From the NCBI GenBank assembly GCA_002476905.1, contig DLND01000147.1, forward strand, positions 4,649 to 18,086: a stretch of DNA of 13,438 nucleotides. The letters run 5' to 3'. Made by a program: the position numbers and the translations under genes. The first letter of the stretch is position 1; every line of letters begins with the position of its first letter. The stretch comes from Flavobacteriales bacterium UBA7519 (GTDB lineage Bacteria; Bacteroidota; Bacteroidia; Flavobacteriales; Weeksellaceae). The notes beneath the pieces are model-generated. The model did not search any database, was not told where the DNA came from, and saw only the letters and a list, made by a program, of their open reading frames with translations. Below are positions 5,162 through 13,175 of the stretch, in pieces.

Positions 5162-8074
5162 ATGAAGAAAATTTTTATTTCAGTTTCACTATTATTTATG
5201 ATGAATGCAATGGCACAGAAATTTGAAACACAAAGCTCTACAGATAAGCAAGGTTATACTTACGAAACCGTAAAAAATGACCAATCTGGCGTAAGAGTTT
5301 ATACACTAAAAAACGGACTAAAAGTCTATCTAGCTAAAAATGATGATGCGCCAAGAATCCAGACTTACATCCCTGTAAGAACCGGTTCTAATAATGATCC
5401 AAGCGATAATACAGGTTTAGCACATTACTTGGAACACATGGTTTTCAAGGGAACGTCAAAGTTAGGAACCATCGATTGGGCAAAGGAAAAAGTAATGCTT
5501 GCGCAGATTTCTGATTTGTACGAACAGCACAAAGCTGAAAAAGATCCTGCAAAGAAAAAAGCAATCTATAAGAAAATTGATGAAGTATCTCAGGAAGCTT
5601 CTAAATATGCCATCGCTAACGAATATGATAAGGCGATCTCTTCTCTTGGGGCAACCGGAACCAACGCTCACACTTGGTTAGATGAAACGGTTTACAAAAA
5701 CAATATCCCATCCAACGAATTGGAAAAATGGCTGAAAGTTGAACACGAGCGTTTTTCTGAGTTAGTTTTAAGATTATTCCATACAGAATTGGAAGCGGTT
5801 TACGAAGAATATAACCGTGCTCAGGACAACGACGGACGTCTTGTGAACTACGCAATGATGGAAGCGCTTTTCCCGAAACATCCAAACGGTCAGCAAACGA
5901 CAATCGGTACTTCGGAACATTTGAAAAATCCTTCTATGGTAGCGATTCATAAATATTTCGATACTTACTATGTACCTAATAATATGGCGGTAGTTTTGGT
6001 TGGAGATTTGGATTTTGACAAGACTATTAAAATGGTAGATCAGTACTTTGGAACCTTCAAGTACAAAGAATTACCAATGAAGAAAATGGTTTCTGAGGAA
6101 CCAATGACAAGCATCGTTTCCAGAACTGTGAAAAGTCCTTCTACACCAAGAATGACAATGGCTTGGAGAACAGATTCTAACGGAACTCAAGAAGCAAGAT
6201 TGGCAGATGTTGTTGCTGAAATCTTGAGTAACAGTGGAGATGCAGGTTTGATTGACCTTAACATCAACCAAAAACAAAAAACTTTAGGTGCTGGTGCTTA
6301 TGAATCTCCTTTCAAAAATTATGGTGCATTCGTTTTAAGTGTTGTACCAAAAGATGGGCAAAGCTTTGATGAAGCTAAGAAATTGTTATTGGAACAAATT
6401 GATTTGGTTAAAAAAGGACAATTCCCAGACTGGATGCTAAATGCTATCGTAAATGACCTGAAAGTTCAGAGAATGAAACGTTGGGAAACGGCTGATGGAT
6501 TGGCTACAACATTATATTCAACTTATATTGGGAACAGAACTTGGGAGCAGGAACTGGACGAAATCAACCAATACGAAGCAATTACTAAAGCGGATGTTGT
6601 GAAATTTGCGAATGAGTTCTTCAAAGATAATTACGTAGTTGTTTACAAAGAAAAAGGCGTTAATGATAAACTGGTTCGTGTAGAAAATCCAGGTATTACA
6701 CCAATCAAATTGAATAGAGAAGCACAATCACCTTTCCTAAAAGAGATTGTCAATACAAAATCTTCTGACATCAAGCCAGAATTCGTTGATTTCAAAACTG
6801 CCATCGCGACTTCTACAATCAAAGACAAAAAAGTGAGCTTCATCAAGAATAAATATAATGAAGTAGCTCAGGTGAATTATGTTTTCCCTTTCGGGACAGA
6901 TAATGACAAAGAATTGGCACTTGGTGTAACGGTTCTTCAGTATCTTGGAACGGATAAATATACGCCAGAACAGTTGAAGGAAGAGTTCTACAAATTAGGA
7001 ATTACTAATCAATTCAAAACGTCTAACGACCAAATGATTATTGCACTAAGTGGATTGGAAAGTAATATGAAAAAAGGTGTAGAGCTGATGAATCATTGGA
7101 TCAATAATGTGAAAGCAGATCAAGCAATCTACGATCAAACAGTTAACACCATTTTGGAATCCCGCGAAGTAGCGAAGAAAGATAAAAACAGAATTATGGC
7201 GGCGCTGGCGAACTATGCTAAGTTTGGTAAAGACTCCAGAATGACGGATGTGATTTCTAAAGACCGTTTGAAAAGCATCAACGTTACCGAATTGATTTCT
7301 AAAATCAAAACATTGAACGAATATCCTTACGAAGTTTTCCTTTATGGAGAAGATCAGAAAGGATTGGAGAAAGCTGTGAAGCCTTACATTGTTAATGCAA
7401 AATTACAACCTGCAACTGCCAAAGAATATGCTGAACCTGCAACTGCTGGGAAAGTCTATTTCACGCCTTACGATATGGTTCAGATGGAAATGTCTAAAGT
7501 TGCGAAAGCTGGTAATGTAAACGTAGCGAACTTCGGAAAAGCAAGTGTTTTCAATGAGTATTTTGGACGTGGATTGTCTTCTATCGTTTTCCAAGAAATT
7601 AGAGAAAGTAAGTCTTTGGCTTATTCAGCGTATGTTTCTTACGCTAATGCGACTGAGAAAAACCATCCGAATTATGTAACAACTTACATCGGAACTCAGG
7701 CAAACAAATTGCCTTTAGCAGTTTCTGCAATGTCTGAATTGATGGCAGAACTTCCACAGATTCCGGCTCAGTTCGAGAATGCGAAAGGATCTGCTTTGAA
7801 ACAAATTGCATCTAACAGAATCAACAGAACGGTGACTTTTTACAATCAGTTATCTTTGAAAAAATTAGGAATTGATCACGATGTGAGAAAAGATATCTAT
7901 GCAGAAATCCAATCTTTGACATTGCCTCAATTGACTAATTTCTATAACACCGAAGTGAAACCGTTGCAGTACAACACAGCAATCATCGGTAAAAAAGAAA
8001 ACCTGAATATGGATTCTATCAACAAGATGGGAGAGTTCCAGGAAGTAAGTCTTGAAGAGATTTTTGGATATTAA
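5162..8074 (+). CDS. Exported two-domain M16 family zinc metallopeptidase
   Basis: A 970-residue protein with a signal peptide likely cut after A18 (NAMA|QKFE), so periplasmic or membrane-associated. The N-terminal M16 unit contains the inverted zinc motif H88-Y-L-E91-H92, with the distal Glu at E215 or E216 in TELEAVYEEYNR. The distance from H92 to this Glu is about 124 residues against 77 in E. coli pitrilysin; the extra 45 or so form a Lys-rich, probably helical segment (about 106-150). The C-terminal unit (about 555-970) lacks HxxEH but keeps the Arg/Tyr pair R814 and Y821 in QEIRESKSLAY, as in inactive M16 halves that complete the substrate chamber. It probably degrades peptides. It stands alone between terminators. 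Substrate unknown. Confidence 0.93.
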   Translation: MKKIFISVSLLFMMNAMAQKFETQSSTDKQGYTYETVKNDQSGVRVYTLKNGLKVYLAKNDDAPRIQTYIPVRTGSNNDPSDNTGLAHYLEHMVFKGTSKLGTIDWAKEKVMLAQISDLYEQHKAEKDPAKKKAIYKKIDEVSQEASKYAIANEYDKAISSLGATGTNAHTWLDETVYKNNIPSNELEKWLKVEHERFSELVLRLFHTELEAVYEEYNRAQDNDGRLVNYAMMEALFPKHPNGQQTTIGTSEHLKNPSMVAIHKYFDTYYVPNNMAVVLVGDLDFDKTIKMVDQYFGTFKYKELPMKKMVSEEPMTSIVSRTVKSPSTPRMTMAWRTDSNGTQEARLADVVAEILSNSGDAGLIDLNINQKQKTLGAGAYESPFKNYGAFVLSVVPKDGQSFDEAKKLLLEQIDLVKKGQFPDWMLNAIVNDLKVQRMKRWETADGLATTLYSTYIGNRTWEQELDEINQYEAITKADVVKFANEFFKDNYVVVYKEKGVNDKLVRVENPGITPIKLNREAQSPFLKEIVNTKSSDIKPEFVDFKTAIATSTIKDKKVSFIKNKYNEVAQVNYVFPFGTDNDKELALGVTVLQYLGTDKYTPEQLKEEFYKLGITNQFKTSNDQMIIALSGLESNMKKGVELMNHWINNVKADQAIYDQTVNTILESREVAKKDKNRIMAALANYAKFGKDSRMTDVISKDRLKSINVTELISKIKTLNEYPYEVFLYGEDQKGLEKAVKPYIVNAKLQPATAKEYAEPATAGKVYFTPYDMVQMEMSKVAKAGNVNVANFGKASVFNEYFGRGLSSIVFQEIRESKSLAYSAYVSYANATEKNHPNYVTTYIGTQANKLPLAVSAMSELMAELPQIPAQFENAKGSALKQIASNRINRTVTFYNQLSLKKLGIDHDVRKDIYAEIQSLTLPQLTNFYNTEVKPLQYNTAIIGKKENLNMDSINKMGEFQEVSLEEIFGY

Positions 8075-8093
8075 TCTTGATTGATTTTTAAAT

Positions 8094-8127
8094 AAAAAAG
8101 TGGAGCAGAAGTGCTTCACTTTTTTTT
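8094..8127 (+). terminator. Intrinsic terminator after the M16 peptidase
   Basis: Arms 8094-8107 (AAAAAAGTGGAGCA) and 8112-8125 (TGCTTCACTTTTTT) pair over 14 positions with one G-U wobble around a GAAG loop. The second arm runs into eight T (8120-8127). The A-run on the other side could allow bidirectional action. Confidence 0.9.
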
Positions 8128-8205
8128 ATTATCACTTTTATCGAAGAGCGAATAACAAAAGCATGTTTCTTTTTTCTACTATCGCATTAAGCGACATTTT
8201 TAAAA

Positions 8206-8266
8206 TTTTAATAGATATAAAAAGTCAAAAATACTATAAACATCCGTTTGATTTTTTTAATAGATA
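8206..8266 (+). repeat. 12-bp direct repeat in the AT-rich leader before the barrel gene
   Basis: TTTTAATAGATA occurs at 8206-8217 and 8255-8266, 49 bases apart, inside the 210-base AT-rich spacer 8128-8337. Nothing else clear is seen in that spacer apart from a weak promoter-like pair, TTTG (8298-8301) and TTACTTTG (8316-8323), with a short 14-base gap. The repeat may be low-complexity chance or an upstream binding site. Confidence 0.3.
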
Positions 8267-8337
8267 AAACATATTCAATTTTTATTTTTCAACAATATTT
8301 GATATATAAATTAGTTTACTTTGTATAAATTATATAA

Positions 8338-9786
8338 ATGTTAAAAATTTTCTGTATTACAATGCTGGGTTTTTGTTTTGCAGGCGTATCAGCACAAAAT
8401 AATCTTAGCTTTCTTAATGATACCTTTAGTGGTATCAACTCGGCAGTTATTTCTCCTACTCAGCCTTTCCTGAGTCCTAATCCTTGGGATTCCAACCTTC
8501 TTTCTGCAGATGCTTTTCTTAATAATGACTATGCTTATATATCCAGTGAAAGCATTCTTGGGCTTCGTAACGCTACAATTGTAACCGCCAATCCAAATAA
8601 AAATATATCGGGCGAAAACCAATCTGATGTTCTAGATTTTTATAATAAAGACAAAGCTAACTTATTGTTTTGTTCAGATGTTTTGGGACCTTCGTTCTCT
8701 ATGTCTGCAAGGATAAAGGAAAGGAAATATGTTTTTGGGATCTACAGCAGACTCAGAACACAGACATCTGTATTGGATTTGGATAATTATTTCCGATTCA
8801 ACAATGAAAGAGTTTCCGAGCCTAATGATTACACTTTCGAACCTGTGTCTGGAACGGTAATGAATTGGGGCGAAATTGGACTTAATTTTGCAAAGTCAAT
8901 TTTTCCACAATCTGAAAAACAATGGATTGTAGGTGTGAACGTAAAATACGAAATCGGTCTGGACGCTGCCAATATCATAGGCAAAAACCTGAATCTTATT
9001 TCATCTGAGCCAACTTTAGCTCAAAATACAAATAAAAGAAATATTTATGCTACTGATTATGATTTATCCGCAAGCTATATCACCAACTATAATTTCCAAA
9101 GTAAACGTTATGAATATAAACAAAATGGAAGCGGGATAGGCTTAGATATTGGGATAGCGGTTATTGATAAAGATAGACGTGAGGAGGCGTATAATTACAA
9201 ATTCGCTGTTAATGTTCTTGATATTGGTTATGTCAATTTCAAGAAAGGCATAAATCACGTTTTCAAAGATGGAAATACAATTTGGCTTCAGAATAATCCT
9301 GTTTTTGAGAATAGAAAATTTGAAAGTCCGGAAGAATTTTTGCAAACACTCAGTACAGAAGCTTACGGCGATGCCAACGCGTCATTACAAGATTCTGGTT
9401 TCAAAGTAGGATTACCCACCAGTATAAATCTGAACTACAGCCAGAGAATAAAAGAACATCATTATCTTAATATTAACTGGATCCAACGCATTCCGGTTTT
9501 CGCAAACTCTGTGAAGCGCAATAATTTGGTTAATGCCAATTATATGATCCAGAAAGAAGCTGTCGGGTTTGGCGTTTCGGCATCAGTGTCCGAGTATAAA
9601 GATTTTAATTTTGGAGGCTATTTCAGGATTGGTCCTCTTATTCTTGGTAGTGAGAATGCTTTTCCGTTGCTATTTAATCATAAACATCTTCACGCTGCCA
9701 ATTTTTATATGGCGATAAAACTCTATCCATTCTGGGACAATGAAATGAAACGCCACAGACGACAAAAATGTGACTGCGAGAAGTAG
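8338..9786 (+). CDS. Predicted outer-membrane beta-barrel protein, DUF5723-like
   Basis: A 482-residue exported protein. The signal peptide is likely cut after A19 (GVSA|QNN); C13 is preceded by Phe and is not a lipobox. The mature protein is rich in alternating aromatic/polar strands, for example YVFGIYSRL, QWIVGVNVKYEIG, IGLDIGIAV, HYLNINWIQRI and NFGGYFRIG, with Tyr/Asn-rich turns as in barrels. The N-terminal region with PFLSPNPWDSN and repeated mentions of the filling 'Y-I-S' strands resembles the Bacteroidota DUF5723 family as I remember it. The likely last strand ends near FYMAIKLYPFW (457-467), followed by a basic tail with C478 and C480. Function unknown. It converges on the MepB-like gene, with only four bases between stop codons. 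Confidence 0.72.
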   Translation: MLKIFCITMLGFCFAGVSAQNNLSFLNDTFSGINSAVISPTQPFLSPNPWDSNLLSADAFLNNDYAYISSESILGLRNATIVTANPNKNISGENQSDVLDFYNKDKANLLFCSDVLGPSFSMSARIKERKYVFGIYSRLRTQTSVLDLDNYFRFNNERVSEPNDYTFEPVSGTVMNWGEIGLNFAKSIFPQSEKQWIVGVNVKYEIGLDAANIIGKNLNLISSEPTLAQNTNKRNIYATDYDLSASYITNYNFQSKRYEYKQNGSGIGLDIGIAVIDKDRREEAYNYKFAVNVLDIGYVNFKKGINHVFKDGNTIWLQNNPVFENRKFESPEEFLQTLSTEAYGDANASLQDSGFKVGLPTSINLNYSQRIKEHHYLNINWIQRIPVFANSVKRNNLVNANYMIQKEAVGFGVSASVSEYKDFNFGGYFRIGPLILGSENAFPLLFNHKHLHAANFYMAIKLYPFWDNEMKRHRRQKCDCEK

Positions 9787-9790
9787 AGTA

Positions 9791-10287
9791 TCAGAACTTT
9801 GTGATTTTTCTAAATTGATTTAAAATAAAATCTTCAGAATCAGAATAATCGGTAAAATATTTGGTTTGCCAAAGTTTGTTTTTTTCTGCTTGCTTGTTAG
9901 TTAGGAAATGCCGATTTGCATAGATTCTGAAGCCTCTTTTACCCTTTTTTTGTTCGGTGGAAATTAAATTTTCATTTTCCAGAATAACTTTTGGAAAGAC
10001 GAAAAATCCGAAGTTCTCATTTTCTTCAATCGCAATGAGGTAGAAAGCGAAATCATTATTCATATCAAAAGGAGCTGTTTTTCCATCCAAATCTCTTTTC
10101 CAAAAGGTTACAAATTGACCAACTTTCTTCGCCGTCAATTTTGACTTTCTAAATTTAAAATTCGTTTGATTAATTTTAAAATTAAAACCCGAATATTCCT
10201 CACATTCCAAATCTGAATTAATTCTGAAAGTTTCAGATTTAATTCTTTTAAAATTAAATCATTCAATTGTTGTAGTTCTTTTATCAT
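9791..10287 (-). pseudogene. MepB-like gene split by a -1 frame change
   Basis: The downstream frame (9791-10258 open, no ATG near its start) encodes the MepB core: ECEEYSGFNF, KKVGQFVTFWKRD, DFAFYLIAIEE, GFFVFPKVIL, GKRGFRIYA and WQTKYF. The expected N-terminus, MIKELQQLNDLILKELNLK, begins at the ATG at 10287 in another frame. Restoring one base near 10212-10220 would join them as ...SELIQ-DLECEEYSG..., giving about 165 residues, the usual MepB size. Both frames are open between 10135 and 10258. MepB is the third gene of the Staphylococcus aureus mepRAB operon; its function is unknown. The break may be a pseudogene, a sequencing error, or less likely programmed -1 slippage at T-TTA-AAA (10252-10246). 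An alternative TTG start at 10210 would give a 139-residue truncated protein. Confidence 0.72.
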
Positions 10288-10325
10288 AAAAAAAACTTTG
10301 CCAAAGATAATCATCTTTGGCAAGG
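10288..10325 (-). terminator. Intrinsic terminator after the S46 peptidase gene
   Basis: An 11-bp perfect inverted repeat, TTGCCAAAGAT (10298-10308) and ATCTTTGGCAA (10313-10323), with an AATC loop, is followed on the minus strand by eight T (10295-10288). It begins 24 bases after the S46 stop. The T-run abuts the ATG of the MepB-like gene at 10287. Confidence 0.9.
10302..10309 (-). promoter_or_regulatory. -7 element for the MepB-like gene inside the terminator arm
   Basis: The minus strand reads TATCTTTG (10309-10302), a perfect TAnnTTTG match, within the second arm of the S46 terminator. The expected start point lies in the T-run, so the mRNA would be almost leaderless, with ATG at 10287. 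The only nearby TTG (10323-10321 on the minus strand) is about 11 bases away, too close for a normal -33 element. Support is therefore partial. Confidence 0.4.
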
Positions 10326-10348
10326 CTATATTTAATTTAAAAATTTAA

Positions 10349-12484
10349 TTATTTAACGATTTTCATCTCGTTGATTAACCATTTTGCATCGGCATATTTG
10401 TCAATCACGAAAAGAATATATTTGGTATCCACCATAATGTTTCTACATAATTTAGGATCATAATTGATGTCACTCATCGTACCTTCCCATTGTCTGTCGA
10501 AGTTAAGACCAATGAGGTTTCCGTAAGCATCCAAAGCAGGACTTCCAGAGTTTCCACCTGTTGTGTGATTGGTAGCTGTGAAGTTTACAGGAACGTCGCC
10601 AGATTTATCTTTATATATTCCGTAATCTTTGGTGTTGTAAAGACTGATTAATTTTTTAGGCAGATCAAATTCATAATCTCCAGGAATATATTTTTCCATC
10701 ACACCAGCAAGATGCGTTTGATAACCATAATTAACAGCATCTCTAGGGTTAGAACCTTTCACTTTTCCATAAGTCACACGTAGCGTAGAATTAGCATCCG
10801 GAAAGAATTTTCTGTCTTTATCGGTTTCCATTTGCTGAGCCATAAACTGTTTTTGCAATGCATCAATTTCAGTTTGCAAAGAAGTTACTTTTTCGTGAGT
10901 TGTTTTTACATAAGTTCCTTTGATCGATGCATAAAGCTGAACAACTGGATCATTTTTGAGCGCCTGAACCAAAGCGTTTTGGTCTGCAAAAACTTTATCG
11001 ATGTCAGAATAAACTGTTGCGCCATTCACTTTTCCGCCTCCCATTACAACAGAACTTTTCGCCCAATTTTCTATGGTTGCAATGTTTTGATTGACATCTT
11101 TGTATTTCTCAAAACCAGCTGGTAAAAATTGTTGAGGCGTTTTGTTGGCATAAAGTGCAATAACTTTTGCGGTTACTTTTGCATCAAGACCGCTTTCATA
11201 ATCTTTATAAATTTCAGACAATCTAGATTTTAGTTGATCCAAAGATTTTTGAGAAAAAGTTCCGTTCTCAACAGCTTCTACATAGCTTCCAAATAAACTT
11301 CCAAGAGCCAAAGTTTCCGCATTTCTTGGTAATTCACTGTAGTAAGCTCTGTTCAAAGCATAAGGCGCTTGCTCATTATAAAGTTTATTAAGTCCGTCAA
11401 TTGTAGTTTTGATAGCCGGATTTTTTGAAATCAAAGATTGCTCATATTGTTGCTTCATTCCAACAGCATTAGACTTTTTAAGACCTTCTATTTCGCCTTG
11501 CCATTTTTTCCAAGCGTTGGAAATTCTTGCATACTTAGAAGCATACTTGATTCTTGTCGCATTGTCCACTCTCATCTTTTCGTCAAGCGTTTTCAAAGTG
11601 ACATCACGAACAGAAATCATCGCTGGATCAATCTCCGTCATTATTTTTTCTACCGCTACAGCAGGAAGATATTCTGTTGTTCTTCCCGGGAATCCGAACA
11701 CAAAAGTGAAATCATCCTCTTTCTTATCCTTGATAGAAATTGGCAAGAAATGTTTCGGCGTGTAAGGGATATTATCTTTGGAATAATCTGCAGGTTTGTT
11801 GTTCTTATCAGCATAAATTCTGAACATAGAGAAATCTCCCGTGTGTCTTGGCCAAACCCAGTTGTCTGTATCAGAACCGTATTTCCCAATAGCCTGTGGC
11901 GGTGCGCCAACCAAACGGATATCTTTGTAAGTTTCTATGACATAGGCATAATACTTATTACCATAATACATAGAACGTACAGAGATTTTTTGGTAACTCT
12001 CCGGTTTTTGTGAAGCAATATAAGCGTCTGTATTTTGTTTAATTTTGGCATCCAAATTTTTTCCAGTAAGTCCATCGGTTCCTGAAAGAATGTCTTTGGT
12101 AACTTCTTTGATGTCGGTGATGAAATCAACTGTCACGCCAGGGTTTGGTAATTCTCCATTCATATCTTTGGCCCAGAATCCGTTGGTCAAAAGGTCATTT
12201 TCTACTGTTGAGTGGGACTGGATATTATCATAACCACAATGATGATTGGTCAATAACAATCCTTTTCCTGAAATGATTTCCGCAGTACAACCACCATCAA
12301 ACTGAACTACGGCATCTTTGATGCTCGCTTTTTCTGGGTTGAAAATATCTTTTGCAGAGATTTTCATTCCCAGTTCTTTCATTTCTTTTTCATTAACTTC
12401 TGTCGGAATCCACATTCCTCCGTATTGCTGTGCAAATGTCATTACTGTTGACAATGCAAAAGCTGATAAGAGAATTTTTTTCAT
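10349..12484 (-). CDS. dpp11: S46 family dipeptidyl-peptidase, DPP11-type (Asp/Glu-specific)
   Basis: A 711-residue exported serine exopeptidase that removes dipeptides from peptide N-termini, usually in the periplasm. The signal peptide is likely cut after A18 (MTFA|QQYGG). The triad is visible: TNHHCGYDN gives H82, WPRHTGDFSMFR gives D217, and TTGGNSGSPALD gives S646. A large helical insert (about 275-560) separates the protease halves, as in the family. Residue S+18 is R664 in LNFDRQWEG; in Porphyromonas gingivalis DPP11 the same offset (S655 to R673) gives the Arg that selects acidic P1 residues, whereas DPP7 has Gly. Asp/Glu preference is therefore likely. Length is normal (about 720). 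It has its own terminator at 10288-10325; no clean promoter was found in 12485-12559. Confidence 0.92.
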   Translation of the reverse strand: MKKILLSAFALSTVMTFAQQYGGMWIPTEVNEKEMKELGMKISAKDIFNPEKASIKDAVVQFDGGCTAEIISGKGLLLTNHHCGYDNIQSHSTVENDLLTNGFWAKDMNGELPNPGVTVDFITDIKEVTKDILSGTDGLTGKNLDAKIKQNTDAYIASQKPESYQKISVRSMYYGNKYYAYVIETYKDIRLVGAPPQAIGKYGSDTDNWVWPRHTGDFSMFRIYADKNNKPADYSKDNIPYTPKHFLPISIKDKKEDDFTFVFGFPGRTTEYLPAVAVEKIMTEIDPAMISVRDVTLKTLDEKMRVDNATRIKYASKYARISNAWKKWQGEIEGLKKSNAVGMKQQYEQSLISKNPAIKTTIDGLNKLYNEQAPYALNRAYYSELPRNAETLALGSLFGSYVEAVENGTFSQKSLDQLKSRLSEIYKDYESGLDAKVTAKVIALYANKTPQQFLPAGFEKYKDVNQNIATIENWAKSSVVMGGGKVNGATVYSDIDKVFADQNALVQALKNDPVVQLYASIKGTYVKTTHEKVTSLQTEIDALQKQFMAQQMETDKDRKFFPDANSTLRVTYGKVKGSNPRDAVNYGYQTHLAGVMEKYIPGDYEFDLPKKLISLYNTKDYGIYKDKSGDVPVNFTATNHTTGGNSGSPALDAYGNLIGLNFDRQWEGTMSDINYDPKLCRNIMVDTKYILFVIDKYADAKWLINEMKIVK

Positions 12485-12559
12485 TTCAAATTTTTAAAAT
12501 TTCACGAATTTAATTAAAATTTTTGGAAGAGATCATTCAACTTTGCTTAAATATCAGAC

Positions 12560-12590
12560 AAAAAAAATAGAATCTTATTTAGATTCTATT
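12560..12590 (-). terminator. Intrinsic terminator overlapping the thioesterase stop codon
   Basis: AATAGAATCT (12566-12575) and AGATTCTATT (12581-12590) form a perfect 10-bp stem around TATTT, followed on the minus strand by a T-run (12567-12560). The upstream arm overlaps the TAA stop (12591-12589), which is directly followed by a second in-frame stop, TAG. The stem is AT-rich (3 G/C pairs) but long. Confidence 0.8.
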
Positions 12591-13002
12591 ATAATTCTGG
12601 GTTTGTATTTTTAGTATGAAGTCGATCCTCAACATATTCGATTTTTGTTTTTCCGTGCGGTTTTGGCAATCCATCTTCGCCAAGAGCTACGAAAACCAAT
12701 TTATCAATGGTAATGATTTTCTGATGTGTCATTTTATTTCTTACTTCACATCGTAGTGTCAAAGAGGTTCTACCAAATTCCACTGCTTCAATTCCAATTT
12801 CAATAATATCGCCTTGTTTTGCAGAACTTACAAAATTGATTTCAGAAATATACTTTGTTACCGCTCTTGAATTTTCTAACTGAATAATCGCGTAAAGTGC
12901 TGCTTCTTCATCTATCCATTGCAAAAGTCTTCCTCCAAAAAGTGAATGATTTGGGTTAAGGTCTTCTGGTTTTATCCATTTTCTAGTATGATAATTCATC
13001 AT
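12589..13002 (-). CDS. Acyl-CoA thioesterase, hotdog fold (YciA/BFIT-type)
   Basis: A 137-residue cytoplasmic hotdog-fold protein that would hydrolyse acyl-CoA to free acid and CoA. NPNHSLFGGRLLQWIDEEAALYA (16-38) is the family's motif, with D31 at the position of the catalytic Asp of YciA (N-x-x-G-x-LFGG...MD). SEINFVSSAKQGDIIEI is the central beta-strand region, and EFGRTSLTLRCEVRN the following one. The start could be ATG 13002 or the adjacent ATG 12999; relatives usually begin MNYHTRKW, which favours 12999. Substrate chain length cannot be read from sequence. It is divergent from the amidase gene across a 173-base spacer (13003-13175). A weak -7-like TACCTTTA lies upstream on the minus strand. 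Confidence 0.88.
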   Translation of the reverse strand: MMNYHTRKWIKPEDLNPNHSLFGGRLLQWIDEEAALYAIIQLENSRAVTKYISEINFVSSAKQGDIIEIGIEAVEFGRTSLTLRCEVRNKMTHQKIITIDKLVFVALGEDGLPKPHGKTKIEYVEDRLHTKNTNPEL

Positions 13003-13131
13003 AATTCTGTTGCATTTTAATTTGGTGTAAAGGTAAAGTTTATTGAGGATTTTAACAGTTTTAAATCATAGAAAGTATTGATGATTAAATTAATTTTTAG
13101 AAATATTAGTCTAAAATCTTTTGGTTGAATT

Positions 13132-13160
13132 TTTGATTCCCTAGAATCTTAGTATTTTTG
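13132..13160 (+). promoter_or_regulatory. Bacteroidota-type promoter of the amidase gene
   Basis: TTTG (13132-13135), 17 bases, then TATTTTTG (13153-13160). Both motifs and the spacing are identical to the serA promoter at 894-922. The start point near 13167 would leave a leader of about nine bases before the ATG at 13176. Confidence 0.68.
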
Positions 13161-13175
13161 TAAAAATTTTTAGAA

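Noticed and set aside
8338..8400. Lipoprotein signal with Cys at residue 13 of the barrel protein
   Set aside because: The residue before Cys is Phe, which does not fit a lipobox, and a better signal peptidase I site (GVSA|Q) follows.
10168..10258. Direct repeat TTTTAAAATTAAA in the MepB-like gene as a mobile-element footprint
   Set aside because: Low-complexity AT sequence in AT-rich DNA, with no terminal inverted repeats or transposase remnants.
11438..12013. A 191-codon open frame on the plus strand inside the S46 peptidase region
   Set aside because: It is fully antisense to a gene with a complete catalytic triad, has no family-like motifs, and shows the composition of a reverse-strand shadow.
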